DNA of 64,000 nucleotides from Rhododendron vialii (taxonomy: Eukaryota > Streptophyta > Magnoliopsida > Ericales > Ericaceae): the NCBI RefSeq assembly GCF_030253575.1, contig NC_080568.1:27605001-27669000 (forward strand), in the 5' to 3' direction. A program made the translations under genes and the position numbers. The first letter of the stretch is position 1; every line of letters begins with the position of its first letter. The notes under the pieces were generated by a model, which was not told the DNA's origin, did not search any database, and was given only the letters and a program-made list of their open reading frames with translations. This document shows, in pieces, positions 46,497 through 58,021 of this stretch.

Positions 46497-46662
46497 AAAC
46501 TGCTCCTAAAAGCATCTCCAATATGTTATATGCGTTGCTATACAGTCATACAGAGATGGGGCCAAAATTTTTGCTTAGGGAGGCAAATATAGACAATCAA
46601 TTTTTTTTTTATGATAATTTTTTTAATGTAAAAGTAGATTTTTTTTTTTTTTAAATTTGGTT

Positions 46663-46710
46663 GGGGGGGGGGGGGGGGGGGGGGGCGGGGCGGTGGGGGT
46701 GGGGGGGGGG
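46663..46710. repeat. Poly-G and G-rich tract
   Basis: A run of 23 G (46663-46685) is followed by G-rich sequence broken by single C and T, then directly by the tandem duplication at 46711. Confidence 0.85.
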
Positions 46711-47003
46711 GCGACAGCCACTACTAGCCTTATTATAGCATGAAGTTACAAATTTCCTTCCTCAATGGTAAGGTAAATTACGCTATAAAAGTGGTTATTT
46801 CTCAAAATATTTGGATAAAAATAAAAAATTAACTTTTCCGAATTCACAAGTGGTGGTGGTGGGGGCGACAGCCACTACTAGCCCTATTATAGCATGAAGT
46901 TACAAATTTCCTTCCTCAATGGTAAGGTAAATTACGCTATAAAAGTGCTTATTTCTCAAAATATTTGGATAAAAATAAAAAATTAACTTTTCCGAATTCA
47001 CAA
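46711..47003. repeat. 154-bp tandem duplication
   Basis: Two nearly identical units start with gcgacagccactactagcc at 46711 and 46865 and run to ttccgaattcacaa. Only a few single-base differences separate them, so the event is recent. Confidence 0.9.
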
Positions 47004-47212
47004 AAAACTAGCGCATAACTAACAAACAGAAAAAAATTTAAATAAGGACAAAATGATAACTTTAAAATTAAAAAAAAGATTAAGTGCGACTTGGCCTTAG
47101 TATTCCAATGTGAAATGGATATGGTAAATTTCTAACAATGTGAAATGGGCCTTTTTCTCCCTTTTGTCCTTCTGGAGCTGAATTGCGAGTGGGCCGAGTG
47201 GCTGTTACTTAA

Positions 47213-48420
47213 GGGCTTCTTCCAAGCCGGCCCAATTTTGTATCCTTTTACCTGTCTAGATCCACCCCACGTCAAACTCTTTCCACATAAACCTCATTTT
47301 AAATAAAATACCCAAAATACCCCAGTTTATCCGAACACAGATGATAACAAAGAAGTAACCCACCGCCACCAACACAATGCTAACCACTCGGCAGGCACAA
47401 GCCCTAAACCGTCTACCAGTTAGCTGCACCGTGACCGATGACAACGGAGGCGCCGTGTAAGGCAGCGGCGGTTGGTTGAGGCTCGAGTGGAGGTCGAGGC
47501 AGAGGTTAACGAATTTGGAAGGCCATCCCTTGCTGGCACTGCAATCCTTCGTCGGAGAAGTAGTAGTTGTGCCCATCGTAGAACCTCGTCGTCGTTGCCG
47601 CTCTCCTCCCAGAATGACGCCGATCTCAACAGGTTCTCCGGTCGATCTAAAGGAAGATCATTGTTGGAGATTTCGTCGGGTTGTTGGCAGCCGGCGGAGA
47701 GGGGGTGGAGCAAGCAGTTGGCAACGACGTGTCGTATAAGATCGGTGAATTTTGAGACTCTGGCTGATATTTTCTTGGCCTTGATCTCTCTGTTTCTGTA
47801 CTAGCGTTCGTGGTAAGTAAAGTAGTGAATGAATTGAATAGTAGACTGAAAAATCCTGTCAACGGGTGACCCTATGACCTAATAATATTCTCTTCAGTGC
47901 TCTGGAAAAAAAATTAACACCCCGGTAATTCACATCTCCAAGCATTCTGCAAAAGGGTAAAATAATAATTTAGGACGTGAATTCTGTAAAAGATGTATAA
48001 ATTTTAGGGGTGTGAATAAGGCAGATGGAGTGTGAATTTTGTATTTAGGGGTGTGAATTCACACAAAAAAATTAATTCACACTTCAAGAATTCACATCAG
48101 AAAATTTCAGAAGTCTTTTGTGTGAATCTTTGGGTGTGAATTTTGGAAGGGTGAATTCTGAAAAGAGGTGAATTCTAAAGGAGGTGTGAAATTTGAAAAA
48201 ATATGTGAACTTCGGAGGTGTGAATTCTGGAAGGTGTGAATTCTCGGGGGTGTGAATTCTTGGAGGTGTGAATTCTGAGAGGCGTGAATTCTTGGCGTGT
48301 GAAAAGTGATAAGGGCAAAATTGTAAAAATATCTTTGAAAATGGTCTAGATGGGATAACACTTTAAAAATAGATTTGCATGGAACCCCATGTAAAATATG
48401 GGACCGGCTAGGAATTTCGT
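47213..48420 (-). repeat. 1.2-kb unit, copy A (inverted)
   Basis: Copy A runs on the minus strand, from the ccggtcccatattttacatg end at 48420 to the ggcttggaagaagccc end near 47213. From start to end it contains an aattcacacct minisatellite (47930-48340), a frame-bearing GC-rich block (47400-47800), and a segment coding a hydrophobic stretch (V-S-I-V-L-V-A-V-G-Y-F-F-V-I-I). No protein family is recognised. With copy B it forms an inverted repeat of about 1.2 kb per arm. Confidence 0.85.
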
Positions 48421-48475
48421 GACGGGAAATTTTTTTCCAAAGCCTCTCTTCATTAAGTAACGGGAAAATTTCTGG

Positions 48476-49663
48476 CCGGTCCCATATTTTACATGGGGTT
48501 CCATGCAAACCCATTTTTAAAGTATAATCCCATCTAGACTCTTTTCAAAGATATTTTTACTAATTTTCCTTTATCACTTTTCATACCTCAAGAATTCACA
48601 CCTTCCAAAATTCACACCTCCGAGAATTCACACCTCCAAGAATTCACACCTCCAGAGTTCACATATTTTTTTAGAATTCACACCCCCTTCAGAATTCACC
48701 TCTTTTCAGAATTCATATCAATTTTTAGAATTCATACCTCCAAAATTCACACAAAAGACTTCTGAAATTTTTTGATGTAAATTCTTGGAGTGTGAATTTT
48801 TTGTGTGAATTCACACCCCTAAATACAGAATTCACATCCCATTTGCATTATTCACACCCCTAAAATTTATACATCTTTTACTGAATTCACATCCTAAATT
48901 ATTATTTTACCCTTTTGCAGAATGCTTGGAGATGTGAATTCTCGGGGGTGTTAATTTTTTTTCTAGAGCACTGGAGAGAATATTATTAGGTCATAGGGTC
49001 ACATGTTGACAGGATTTTTCAGTCTCCTATTCAATTCATTCACTGCTTTACTTACCACAAACGCTATTACAGAAACAGAGAGATCAAGGCCAAGAAAATA
49101 TCAGCCAGAGTCTCAAAATTCACCGATCTTATACAACACGTCGTCGCCAACTGCTTGCTCCACCCCCTCTCCGCCGGCCGCCAACAACCCGACAAAATCT
49201 CCGACAATGATCTTCCTCCAAATCGATCGGAGAACCTGTCGAGATCGACGTCGTTCTGGGAGGAGAGCGGCAACGACGACGAGGAGCTGCGATGGGCACA
49301 ACTACTTCTTCTCCGACGAAGGATTCCAGTGCCAACAAGGCCTTCGAGATTCATTAACCACGGTCTCGACCTCCATTTGAGCCTCAACCAGCCGCCGCTG
49401 CCGCAACCTTACACAACGCCTCCGTTGTCGTCGGTCACGGTGCAGCCGACTCGTAGACGGTTTAAGGCTTGTTCTTGCCAAGTGGTTAGCATTGTGTTGG
49501 TGGCGGTGGGTTACTTCTTTGTTATCATCTGTGTTCGGATAAACTAGGGTATTTTGGGTATTTTATTTAAAATGGGGTTTATGTGGAAAGAGTTTGACGT
49601 GGGGTGGATCTAGACAGATAAAATGATACAAAACTGGGCCGGCTTGGAAGAATCCCAAAAGTG
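48476..49663 (+). repeat. 1.2-kb unit, copy B
   Basis: Same order of parts as copy A, in the opposite orientation, and separated from it by only 55 bp (48421-48475). A small deletion near 49335-49340 relative to copies A and C shifts frame and joins two otherwise separate reading frames into one of 130 residues (49155-49547). Copy B differs from A and C more than these differ from each other. Confidence 0.85.
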
Positions 49664-49675
49664 GAGAAATTCCTA

Positions 49676-50920
49676 GCCGGTCCCATATTTTACATGGGGT
49701 TCCATGCAAATCTTTTTTTAAAGTGTTATCCCATCTAGACCATTTTCAAAGATATTTTTACTATTTTGCCCTTATCACTTTTCATACCCCAAGAATTCAC
49801 GCCTCTCAGAATTCACATCTCCAAGAATTCACACCTTTCAGAATTCACACCCCCGAGAATTCACACCCCTAAGAATTCACACCTACCCCCGAGAATTTAC
49901 ACCTCCGAAGTTCACATATTTTTTCAAAATTCACACCCCCTTTAGAATTCACCTCTTTTCAGAATTCACCCTTTCAAAATTCACACCCAAAGATTCACAC
50001 AAAAGACTTCTGAAATTTTTTGATGTGAATTCTTGAAGTGTGAATTAATTTTTTTGTGTGAATTCACACCCCTAAATACAGAATTCACACTCCATCTACC
50101 TTATTCACACCCCTAAAATTTATACATCTTTTACAGAATTCACGTCCTAAATTATTATTTTACCCTTTTGCAGAATGCTTGGAGATGTGAATTATCGGGG
50201 TGTTAATTTTTTTTCCAGAGCACTAAAGAGAATATTATTAGGTCATAGGGTCACCCGTTGACAAGATTTTTCAATCTACTATTCAATTCATTCACTACTT
50301 TACTTACCACGAACGCTAGTACAGAAACAGAGAGATCAAGGCCAAGAAAATATCGGCCAGAGTCTCAAAATTCACCGATCTTATACGACACGTCGTCGCC
50401 AACTGCTGGCTCCACCCCCTCTCCGCCGGCTGCCAACAACCCGACGAAATCTCCGACAATGATCTTTCTTTAGATCGACCGGAGAACCTGTCGAGATCGG
50501 CGTCATTCCGGGAGGAGAGCGGCAACGACGACGAGGTTCTGCGATGGGCACAACTACTACTTCTCCGACGAAGGATTCCAGTGCCAGCAAGGGATGGCCT
50601 TCCAGATTCGTTAACCTCGGCCTCGACCTCCACTCGAGCCTCAACCAGCCGCCGCTGCCGCTGCCTTACACGGCGCCTCCGTTGTCATCGGTCACGGTGC
50701 AGCTGACTGGTAGACGGTTTAGGGCTTGTGCTTACCGAGTGGTTAGCGTTGTGTTGGTGGCGGTGGGTTGCTTCTTTGTTATCATCTGAGTTCGGATAAA
50801 CTGGGGTATTTTGGGTATTTTATTTAAAATGAGGTTTATGTGGAAAGAGTTTGACGTGGGGTGGATCTAGACAGGTAAAAGGATACAAAACTGGGCCGGC
50901 TTGGAAGAAGCCCAAAAAAA
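49676..50920 (+). repeat. 1.2-kb unit, copy C
   Basis: Direct repeat of copy B, following after about 12 bp, and very close to copy A in sequence. It contains the aattcacacc minisatellite (49790-50110), the GC-rich frame block (50258-50640) and the hydrophobic segment (50544-50789). Frames of all three copies overlap and none has a recognised domain, so I annotate a repeat and not a gene. Confidence 0.85.
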
Positions 50921-50929
50921 AGTCTCATT

Positions 50930-53008
50930 GGCCCAAAAAGCCTGGTAAATGACTATTTTTCCTGGGCCTGGTCAGTTAGGTTTGGGGGTTCTGACTGGCC
51001 GGATGTGCTTTTTGAATCAGATTTTAGATTCTCGGTGCTTAACTATAATTCCACAGTTATGATATTTGCTTCTACTCAAATCTATAAATGTAGAAATCTA
51101 AAATTTGTATCCACAGCTATCGAAGACACGCTCATCTCAAAATCTATAAGTATTGTTGTGTGAAACTCTGAAACGGACATTTGCCCCCTCGTCTCGATCG
51201 AATTGGGGAAAGATATAAATGCTCTCATAAAAATTGGTAAGCCAGGTAATCCTAGCTGCCATTGAGTCAAATGGTTCTTGTCCCGCTTCGGTGTTTACTG
51301 TTTAGGAAGAGGAGATGGCTTGTCTCCGCTTTGGCAGCCCGTGCACTTCAACCATTTTCGAACTGATTTTGTATCCATTTCAATGATCGGACTCGGTCCC
51401 ATTATAGAGCTCGTCAGAGCGGGCAAAGGTTAAATATAACCAGTAATGGTTGGAGGGTATGGTCATTGACAGCTAATATCATATCGTAATCTTCAGCCAA
51501 AGTCGATTTTGTTACATATGAGATATTGGTTTTTCTTCTTTAATTAATATTCTGTTTGCATGATTGGAATTCTTCTTTGCTATTCGATTCGCCATGATTT
51601 TCTACATTACTATTCAATTTCGTATTTGACTTTCGGTACATCAATGTCGTCGTCAATATTTTTTTTTAATAAATTCATTGCACCGTATGACTATACGGAG
51701 TAGTTTTTTTAGACTTAATGTTCGGTTTGGTTCGGTATCTGTGCATATAGAACAAGTTTTCTGCTAGCTAGCTAGTTTAATATGTATGATTGTTGGGTAA
51801 TTATCAAAAACCACAGAAACCATAATAAAAATTATTGTGCTATTTATATATAATTACTACTATAATTAAGCAACCCCTGATTTTTAGAACCATCAATTGT
51901 GAAAGTAGCCTTGACACAGGGAACATGTCACTTTTTGTTTAATTGTTTGCAACATTTTTACTTTCTCTCAAAATATTTCAGCTTTTTCCCCTTCTTCATT
52001 CATGTCTGCTTGTTAATGGCCATGGCACCATAAAAACAGACAATGCCGAAATTAAACAACACATTCAAGGGGGGCCCAATTCAAATCAAGCCTTTTTTGT
52101 CTTTATCAGTCAAAGGCAATTCATGTGGTACTTTTGCACTATTGACAATTTTAGATCCTATTTCTAGCAGACTTTAATGATTAAACATGTTTTCTGCAAA
52201 TGACTAAAGATGAAAAAAAAGTGTCAAATCAGATTTGAAACTTTCCCCTACTTTTGAAAGACATTCATAAATCTACAATGTTTCCTTTAATTTTATCTGG
52301 TCTAAAGTTCTTTTGAAGCTTCGGAACATGGTTGGATGCGGTTTCTTTCTTTCTAGCAAAAAAAGGATTTTGTTGATCTTTGAACATGGTTGGATGCAGT
52401 TTCTTTTATCCTAGCAAAAGTGTACAAATTCCCAAACTTACCCTTTAAAAGTGAACATGAGTACTTATTCAATGCAAATGTGAAATAGGAGTGAAAAGGG
52501 TAAAATTGGTAATTTGCCACGTCTTTGTGGCTAATTTTAGAGAGTGAGAAAACATTTTGGGACAGCCTGGCCAAAATGAAATACTGAGCATACAAATTGG
52601 GAGGGAGGGGGAGTATACAAAGATTAAAAGGATTAAGAAAATGGCGGCACCACAACCAAAGATAAACATCTGAACGAGGTTGGCACCGAAGATGGTAGGG
52701 TTCTCAAGGAGCTAGCCAGCACAAACCAAGACAGCACAAGTACAAAAATACAGGAAATGAGTAACACCTGATATGCCAAGATCAATGGAACAAAGCAACG
52801 GATGCAGTATTTTTTGACATTAACAAAAAAAAAAAATTTCTTTCTTAACTCAAAAGAGGCATAATCTAAACTAACCTAAACTCTACTGTGTCTTATCACA
52901 AGATTTAACAAGAAGCAAGTAAATCCCCCCATACCAAAAACAATTTTAAAACTATCGAATTTGGTACAAGTTTTAGACAGATTAATTGGGGAATTTGCAC
53001 TCTACAGG
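50930..53008. other. Spacer
   Basis: About 2 kb without supported genes. Open frames at 51943 and 52353 are AT-rich and unsupported. The phrase gaacatggttggatgc plus ttctttctagcaaaa is repeated at 52323 and 52382. Confidence 0.4.
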
Positions 53009-53165
53009 TAGGGCTGCAAACGAACCGATCGAACTGCTCGCAAGCAGCTCGTGGCTCAGCTTGTTAAGGCTTGGCTTGTTTAGTAATCAAGCTGAGCTCG
53101 AGCTCGAATTTTAAACTCGTTTACTAAATGAGCTGAGCTCGGCTTGTTTGTAAAGCTCCGATCGT
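53009..53165. mobile_element. hAT terminal fragment
   Basis: Begins tagggctgcaaacgaaccga and is filled with gagctcg and gctcggctt motifs, the look of a hAT end with subterminal repeats. No matching right terminus was found, so it is probably a solo end or truncated copy. Confidence 0.5.
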
Positions 53166-53169
53166 CATC

Positions 53170-54057
53170 AATCTACCTTCTCAATGATACCAAGTTCGTG
53201 GGAAAAGGGTTTGTGTAGTTTCATCTAGTCTCCGGACTTGGGATTTTTATTTTTATTTTTAAAAAAAAAAGGAAGAAGAAGAAGGAAAAAAGAAGAAGAT
53301 TAATCCAGTGTGAGATTGCTTTGAGTTATTTGGACAAATATAATAAGGTTGGATGTGGTTTCAACAGCGCCAGCTAGAGACAAATATATAACACTTTTTT
53401 TTTTGAATGTCAAAATAGAGACAAATAACACTTGAAGTCATATATATCATGGAATAAGCTGATTACAAGTTCGGAGTTTTATAAAATGTTTCGTTTGCCG
53501 AGCTAGAAAAAAGAGAGTTCGGAGAGTAGAAGTGTGATATACGATCATAAAGGCATGGTTTCTAAGTGTTAATTTTCCAATCCCCATTTTCCACAACCAC
53601 CATCAATGTTGTTTGTCCTTCCCTTCTAACATATGAATGAATTGATCAAACACATTTGGTAAAATCTTAAAGTGCCCATGATTTAATTAATTATGTGCTA
53701 GCTAGCTGTACCAATTTTGAAACAATTTAATTTTCTTCTACTTAATTGTATCCTTATGTTCCACATAAGACAGCAAAATTATAGGAGTAGTGAAAATTAA
53801 TTCATTCCTTTTTTTGACAACTAGCTAGCTTGTTGTGAGGCAGAAGCAACATTCTTTGCCCATACTTAAAGAGTTATTTTAAATGATACAAGAAGTGCAC
53901 ATAGAATGCGCACATGATCAGTTTTCCATGATTGTTTTTTGTTTACTTGCCTTGAAGAAGGGGCAACATCTAGTCTAGAGTTTATAAATTTATATCCACT
54001 ACTCTTCCGCGATATATAAAAAAGAAAGAAATCTGGCACAGGCAATTATAATTGACC
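53170..54057. other. Spacer
   Basis: AT-rich, with GAA-rich low-complexity sequence at 53270-53300. No gene seen. Confidence 0.4.
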
Positions 54058-54173
54058 AATTACACTTCTACCGATCACTACTTCTCTCTTACGTACGTGT
54101 CGGCTTCACACATTTAACGGGGGGATGGGCCCCACACATATTTGAGAGATTAGTGATCGGTAGGAGTGTACCT
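54058..54173. mobile_element. Small foldback MITE
   Basis: The left arm cacttctaccgatcacta is the near-perfect reverse complement of the right arm tagtgatcggtaggagtg. The whole element is about 115 bp with no coding content. The arms extend imperfectly into cttctctc and gagagatt. Confidence 0.65.
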
Positions 54174-54612
54174 CAACTTAAAGATTATATAATTTTCCAT
54201 TCTTGATTAATTCATCTGATATTTTTACCATATATGCCTTTTGGTGACATACATGGCATTTTGATGACTCCTTTTTGTAGTTTTTAAAATTGTGACTCCA
54301 ACCCACTCCTCAAACTTTATTAATTTATTTCTTTTTTTAAAATTTTGTTGCTATTATACTCTTAAATTGATCATTCGAAGAGTCACTATATTTGAAGGGA
54401 GAGAAAACATCACCAATTTTAAATATGTTTGATGAGTTGGTTGAAGATGCTCAAGAAGTAAATTTGCATTCAAAATATCTAAAAAGTATAAACGTGACTA
54501 AGCAATGTTTAAAAACAATTAACTACGGTGAAAAGGCCAATTTAAATTTTTTGCTTTAAAACCCCAAAATTTCCTACAATTATATATCTTGAGCCGGCCC
54601 TGCTTAGATATA

Positions 54613-54848
54613 CTCCCTCTGTCCTTATTCTTTTGTTCCTTTTAAGAGTTTGTGTCACTGATCAATTGATTATATCTTGCAATTTATAATGTTTTAGGTG
54701 ATTTCGAAAATATCGTTTAAAAGAACTCATTGAGATCTATTAAATAAGATCCATATTGCATATAAACGGTATTATCAATTAAAAGTTATAATTAGTTTTT
54801 TATCCGGTTGAGATACGACGAGAAACAATAGAATGGGGACGGAGGGAG
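54613..54848. mobile_element. Stowaway-type MITE
   Basis: Begins ctccctctgtccttattctt, ends gaatggggacggagggag, and is flanked by TA on both sides (54611-54612 and 54849-54850). Length is 236 bp, AT-rich and non-coding. Confidence 0.85.
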
Positions 54849-54971
54849 TACTTAATTAATTAATCCATGTGATTACGACTAAAGCTTTTGAAAAAACCAT
54901 CTGAGAGATACCTTGGTCAAACAAGACCGGCCTGTTTAGCTTTTGATCACTTCGAGTCCCAAAAATACTCG

Positions 54972-54973
<2 letters not shown>

Positions 54974-55011
<38 letters not shown>
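54974..55011. repeat. GA microsatellite
   Basis: About 18 GA units in spacer, with no gene adjacent. Confidence 0.85.
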
Positions 55012-55013
<2 letters not shown>

Positions 55014-55084
55014 ATTCATTGGTTATCATGCATGGTGCTGAAGTCAGATTATGTTTCTTGAATTCATAAAGAAATTAATTAATT

Positions 55085-55900
55085 AGTGGGCCTCTTAATA
55101 CTTTTTTTTTTTTACCCGAAAAGAGAAAATATTATCATTCCAAAGGCGGCATCTACAGAGATAAAAGAAACACAACCAAGCCCCAAAACTAACGATATAC
55201 AGGAATTCAAAAAGACTAAGCTAATGTCCAGCGCTTATGTACCGTATAAAATCGTAAAATTTAAAAAAGAGTAACATACAATTACGGTCAAGATGATCGG
55301 TTTATTTATAATTATAAAGAAGTTGTTTCATAATTTTTGAAAACGATGACGAACCAATTTAATTAGGAATTCAGAACAAGTTTGACATTGGAAGGATTCG
55401 TCCATACGACAAATTGTACAAAAGAATACTACTCATATACAATTCTGATCTTTAAAAAAAAAAACACATAATCTTTTATCTGACCAGAAATAGTAAAAAG
55501 GGATAAATAAATCGGGACGGAGGGAGTATTTTGCAAGTATCACAATCTCAATTTGATAAAAGTAATGTAGAGGATCTCAAAGGTATCCGATACTTAAATT
55601 TAAAGAAATTAATTTCAACTATCGTGTACGTATGAGAACTATCAAATACACATATACAAATACTTGAGGAGTATCTGTAATAGAATAATTGACCTTTGAG
55701 TATCTGTAAGGTATCTGTGCTTTAAGGAAGAAATTTATTTTATCAAATTTCAAATAAATATTTTCGCCTGCAATGCACATGACATTAAACTAGTGATCAA
55801 TACCTGATTAAAAAAAAATCCAAACCAAATCGAACCTTGAATTCCTATCAATTGGGGTAGGCTAACTGATAAAAAAAAAAAAACTAGTGATAAATGAAAG
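55085..55900. other. Spacer with a lone Stowaway end
   Basis: A right-hand Stowaway terminus (gggacggagggagta, ending 55528) is present without a left partner. A poly-T stretch leading into acccgaaaagagaaaatatt at 55102 looks like another reversed LINE tail. No genes. Confidence 0.45.
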
Positions 55901-56203
55901 GGTCCACAAATTGAGAAGATACTGTTAGTCTGATTAATTACTTGGAGTAATAATTCTATTGTAGACATCTCAAAACCTAATCAATGGTTGAGCAGCCCCA
56001 AATCATTGGTGCAAGTGTAACCCCACATAATTAGAAGCATTTTTGTTTCTCCCAGTGTGTCGGTTGCTACAAATGGAAAACTTTTGAGTTGAAATTCAAT
56101 ATCCATTCAAAGAGTTTAGAGTTAGACATTGCATTTTTAATTTTAAGTATCTTGATGAATTTAATGTCAATATTGAATCATCTAATTAATAATGTTCTAA
56201 AGA

Positions 56204-56313
56204 ATTTTTTTTTTTATCGGCAAAAGTAACATTTTATTACGAAAAGAAAAAATGATTTCAATCATAAGTTGAAAGATACAGGGACAATGTCCAATATAAT
56301 ACCTAAGGGCCTC
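56204..56313 (-). mobile_element. Short retroposon with 12-bp target-site duplication
   Basis: Flanked by atgttctaaaga at 56192-56203 and 56314-56325. The poly-T at the left followed by atcggcaaaagtaac is the complement of a LINE/SINE 3' tail, so the insert lies on the minus strand. It is only 110 bp, severely 5'-truncated or SINE-sized. The paralogous stretch at 63420-63540 lacks it and reads straight through the empty site. Confidence 0.82.
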
Positions 56314-56499
56314 ATGTTCTAAAGATTACCTCTAGGATACAGAAAAATCGGTCACAGAAAGTGCAAGGATGACCACAATTTTACCCTCTTTTGTTTTTAT
56401 TCACTTAAGTGTCCGGATCAGTTTATACGCACATTGACTAATCTTGAGAGCCCAATCCCACTGTCCACTTGCAGGGAGTCTAATTAAAGCCAGAGCAAA

Positions 56500-56622
56500 G
56501 CTTCCGTATGAAGTATGAACCGGCACCAAATGAGTTGATTGCACTTGAGAGTTTTCAAACCTGAAACCTCAGGAAGAAGCAAATCCCTAAGTCTCAAATC
56601 TTGACCACTAGGCCAACCCTTT
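56500..56622 (-). mobile_element. tRNA-derived SINE fragment, minus strand
   Basis: On the minus strand an A box (56600-56615, tggcctagtggtcaag) is followed by a degenerate B box (56551-56568, ggtttcaggtttg). The right end reads ccaaagggttggcc. It is not an intact tRNA. Confidence 0.5.
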
Positions 56623-57012
56623 GGGATTATAATTTTACCCATTTTTAAATGAAGTCAGCTTCTCTGCGGTTTTAATGCCAACTTGCCAAATTCGATCTAC
56701 CCACACCCCAAATCCCTCCTTGATGATCCTGGCGTTCGTATAGCAAATCTCGTCGAAGGGTACATCGACGCAAAAAAAAATACTAAAGCTAATCGAACAC
56801 CTGTAACCACTTCATTGAGAAAAATCAAAATCGATGGTCTGACCTTCTTTTTTTTTTTGGGGCAAATTAAGTAGGAAGACATACTATAAGAATTCTTGCT
56901 ATAATAATGACATAAATATTTTCTCCTAAAGTTTAAAAGACATTCTGTCCAGGATTTACAAAAAAACTACTCTCAAAGTTGACCGGCATTGACCAAGGTT
57001 GACTGGCATTGA

Positions 57013-57240
57013 AAGTGTCTAAAACCTAGGGTACCTTATGAAAGTGTCTAAAATCTTAGGGTACCCTATATATGAAAGTGTCTAAAACTCTAAGGTAACC
57101 TATGAAAGTGCCTAAACCGCTAAAACCCTATAATAAGAAAGTGCACCTTAAAACCCTATAATAGGAAAGTGCCTAAAATCATAGAATACTCTATGAAAGT
57201 GCCTAAAAGCCTAGGGTACCCTATGAAAATGCAACAAGAT
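57013..57240. repeat. ~30-bp tandem repeat upstream of the FMO gene
   Basis: Six or more imperfect units with the core gaaagtgcctaaaa followed by ccta and gggtaccctat, period about 28-37 bp. It lies about 0.8 kb upstream of the FMO start codon. Confidence 0.8.
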
Positions 57241-57957
57241 CGAAAAACACGAAAAATACATATTTTGTGTTAGCCAAACAAGGCTCTTGTCTCATTTAAG
57301 ACATTTTAAATGAAAAAAGACATTTTTTTTTGTTAGCCAAACAATGTCATTGTTTCATTAAAGGCAATTTTGTCTTTTCACGGTCTCTAGACTCTAAAAT
57401 ATTTTTATTAATGGACTCTACACATCACAGAAACTTAGGCTGTATTGAAGCTCCTATGAATTTGTTTCATTTGCACTTTAGACTAATATGTTGTTTTTAT
57501 TATAAAGCTAAGGTGTCGTGATCAAGTGGTTACGGGTGTTCGATCAACTTGTTTTCCACAAGTTCTAAATATGAACAGCTGTATCCATCTTATTGTTTCT
57601 CATATCATTTTCCTGGCAATTTTTATGATTTAACATCCAATTTGGAAACATGGCCCACCACAAGGTATGTCCCACAAAACGATCCAACTTTTTAACCAGC
57701 CATGTTTTGTTCAAGCTTCATCAAAGGTTTACCATCCCCACCTCATGCACGTCCCTAAAGGCTCCAGAGAGCCCTTATGGCTCCCCCGCCCCCACATTGG
57801 ACTGATTTTTAAAAAGGTTCCAAATTTTATGATATTTTTGTCCATATTTATAACTCAAGCACATGATTTTAATTTCCCATGTGTGTCCCCTATCTAACAA
57901 GCCATATATCTGTTCCAAATAATTACTGCCCTTCCTTTTTCTCCAACCAAATTCAAC

Positions 57958-57965
57958 TATAAAAA
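57958..57965 (+). promoter_or_regulatory. TATA box of the FMO gene
   Basis: tataaaaa lies 64 bp upstream of the start codon, in a pyrimidine-rich core promoter with a short C-rich leader. The ATG context is gccaccatgg, an optimal start. Confidence 0.75.
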
Positions 57966-58021
57966 CCCATAACCCCCCCTCCCTCCACATCCCATCTCAC
58001 CAAGATCAAACCCCGGCCACC

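Noticed and set aside
47256..50789. Genes in the three 1.2-kb units
   Set aside because: Frames overlap in several registers, differ between copies, and match no family I know.
55430..55528. Complete Stowaway MITE
   Set aside because: Only the right terminus is present, with no matching left end within 300 bp.
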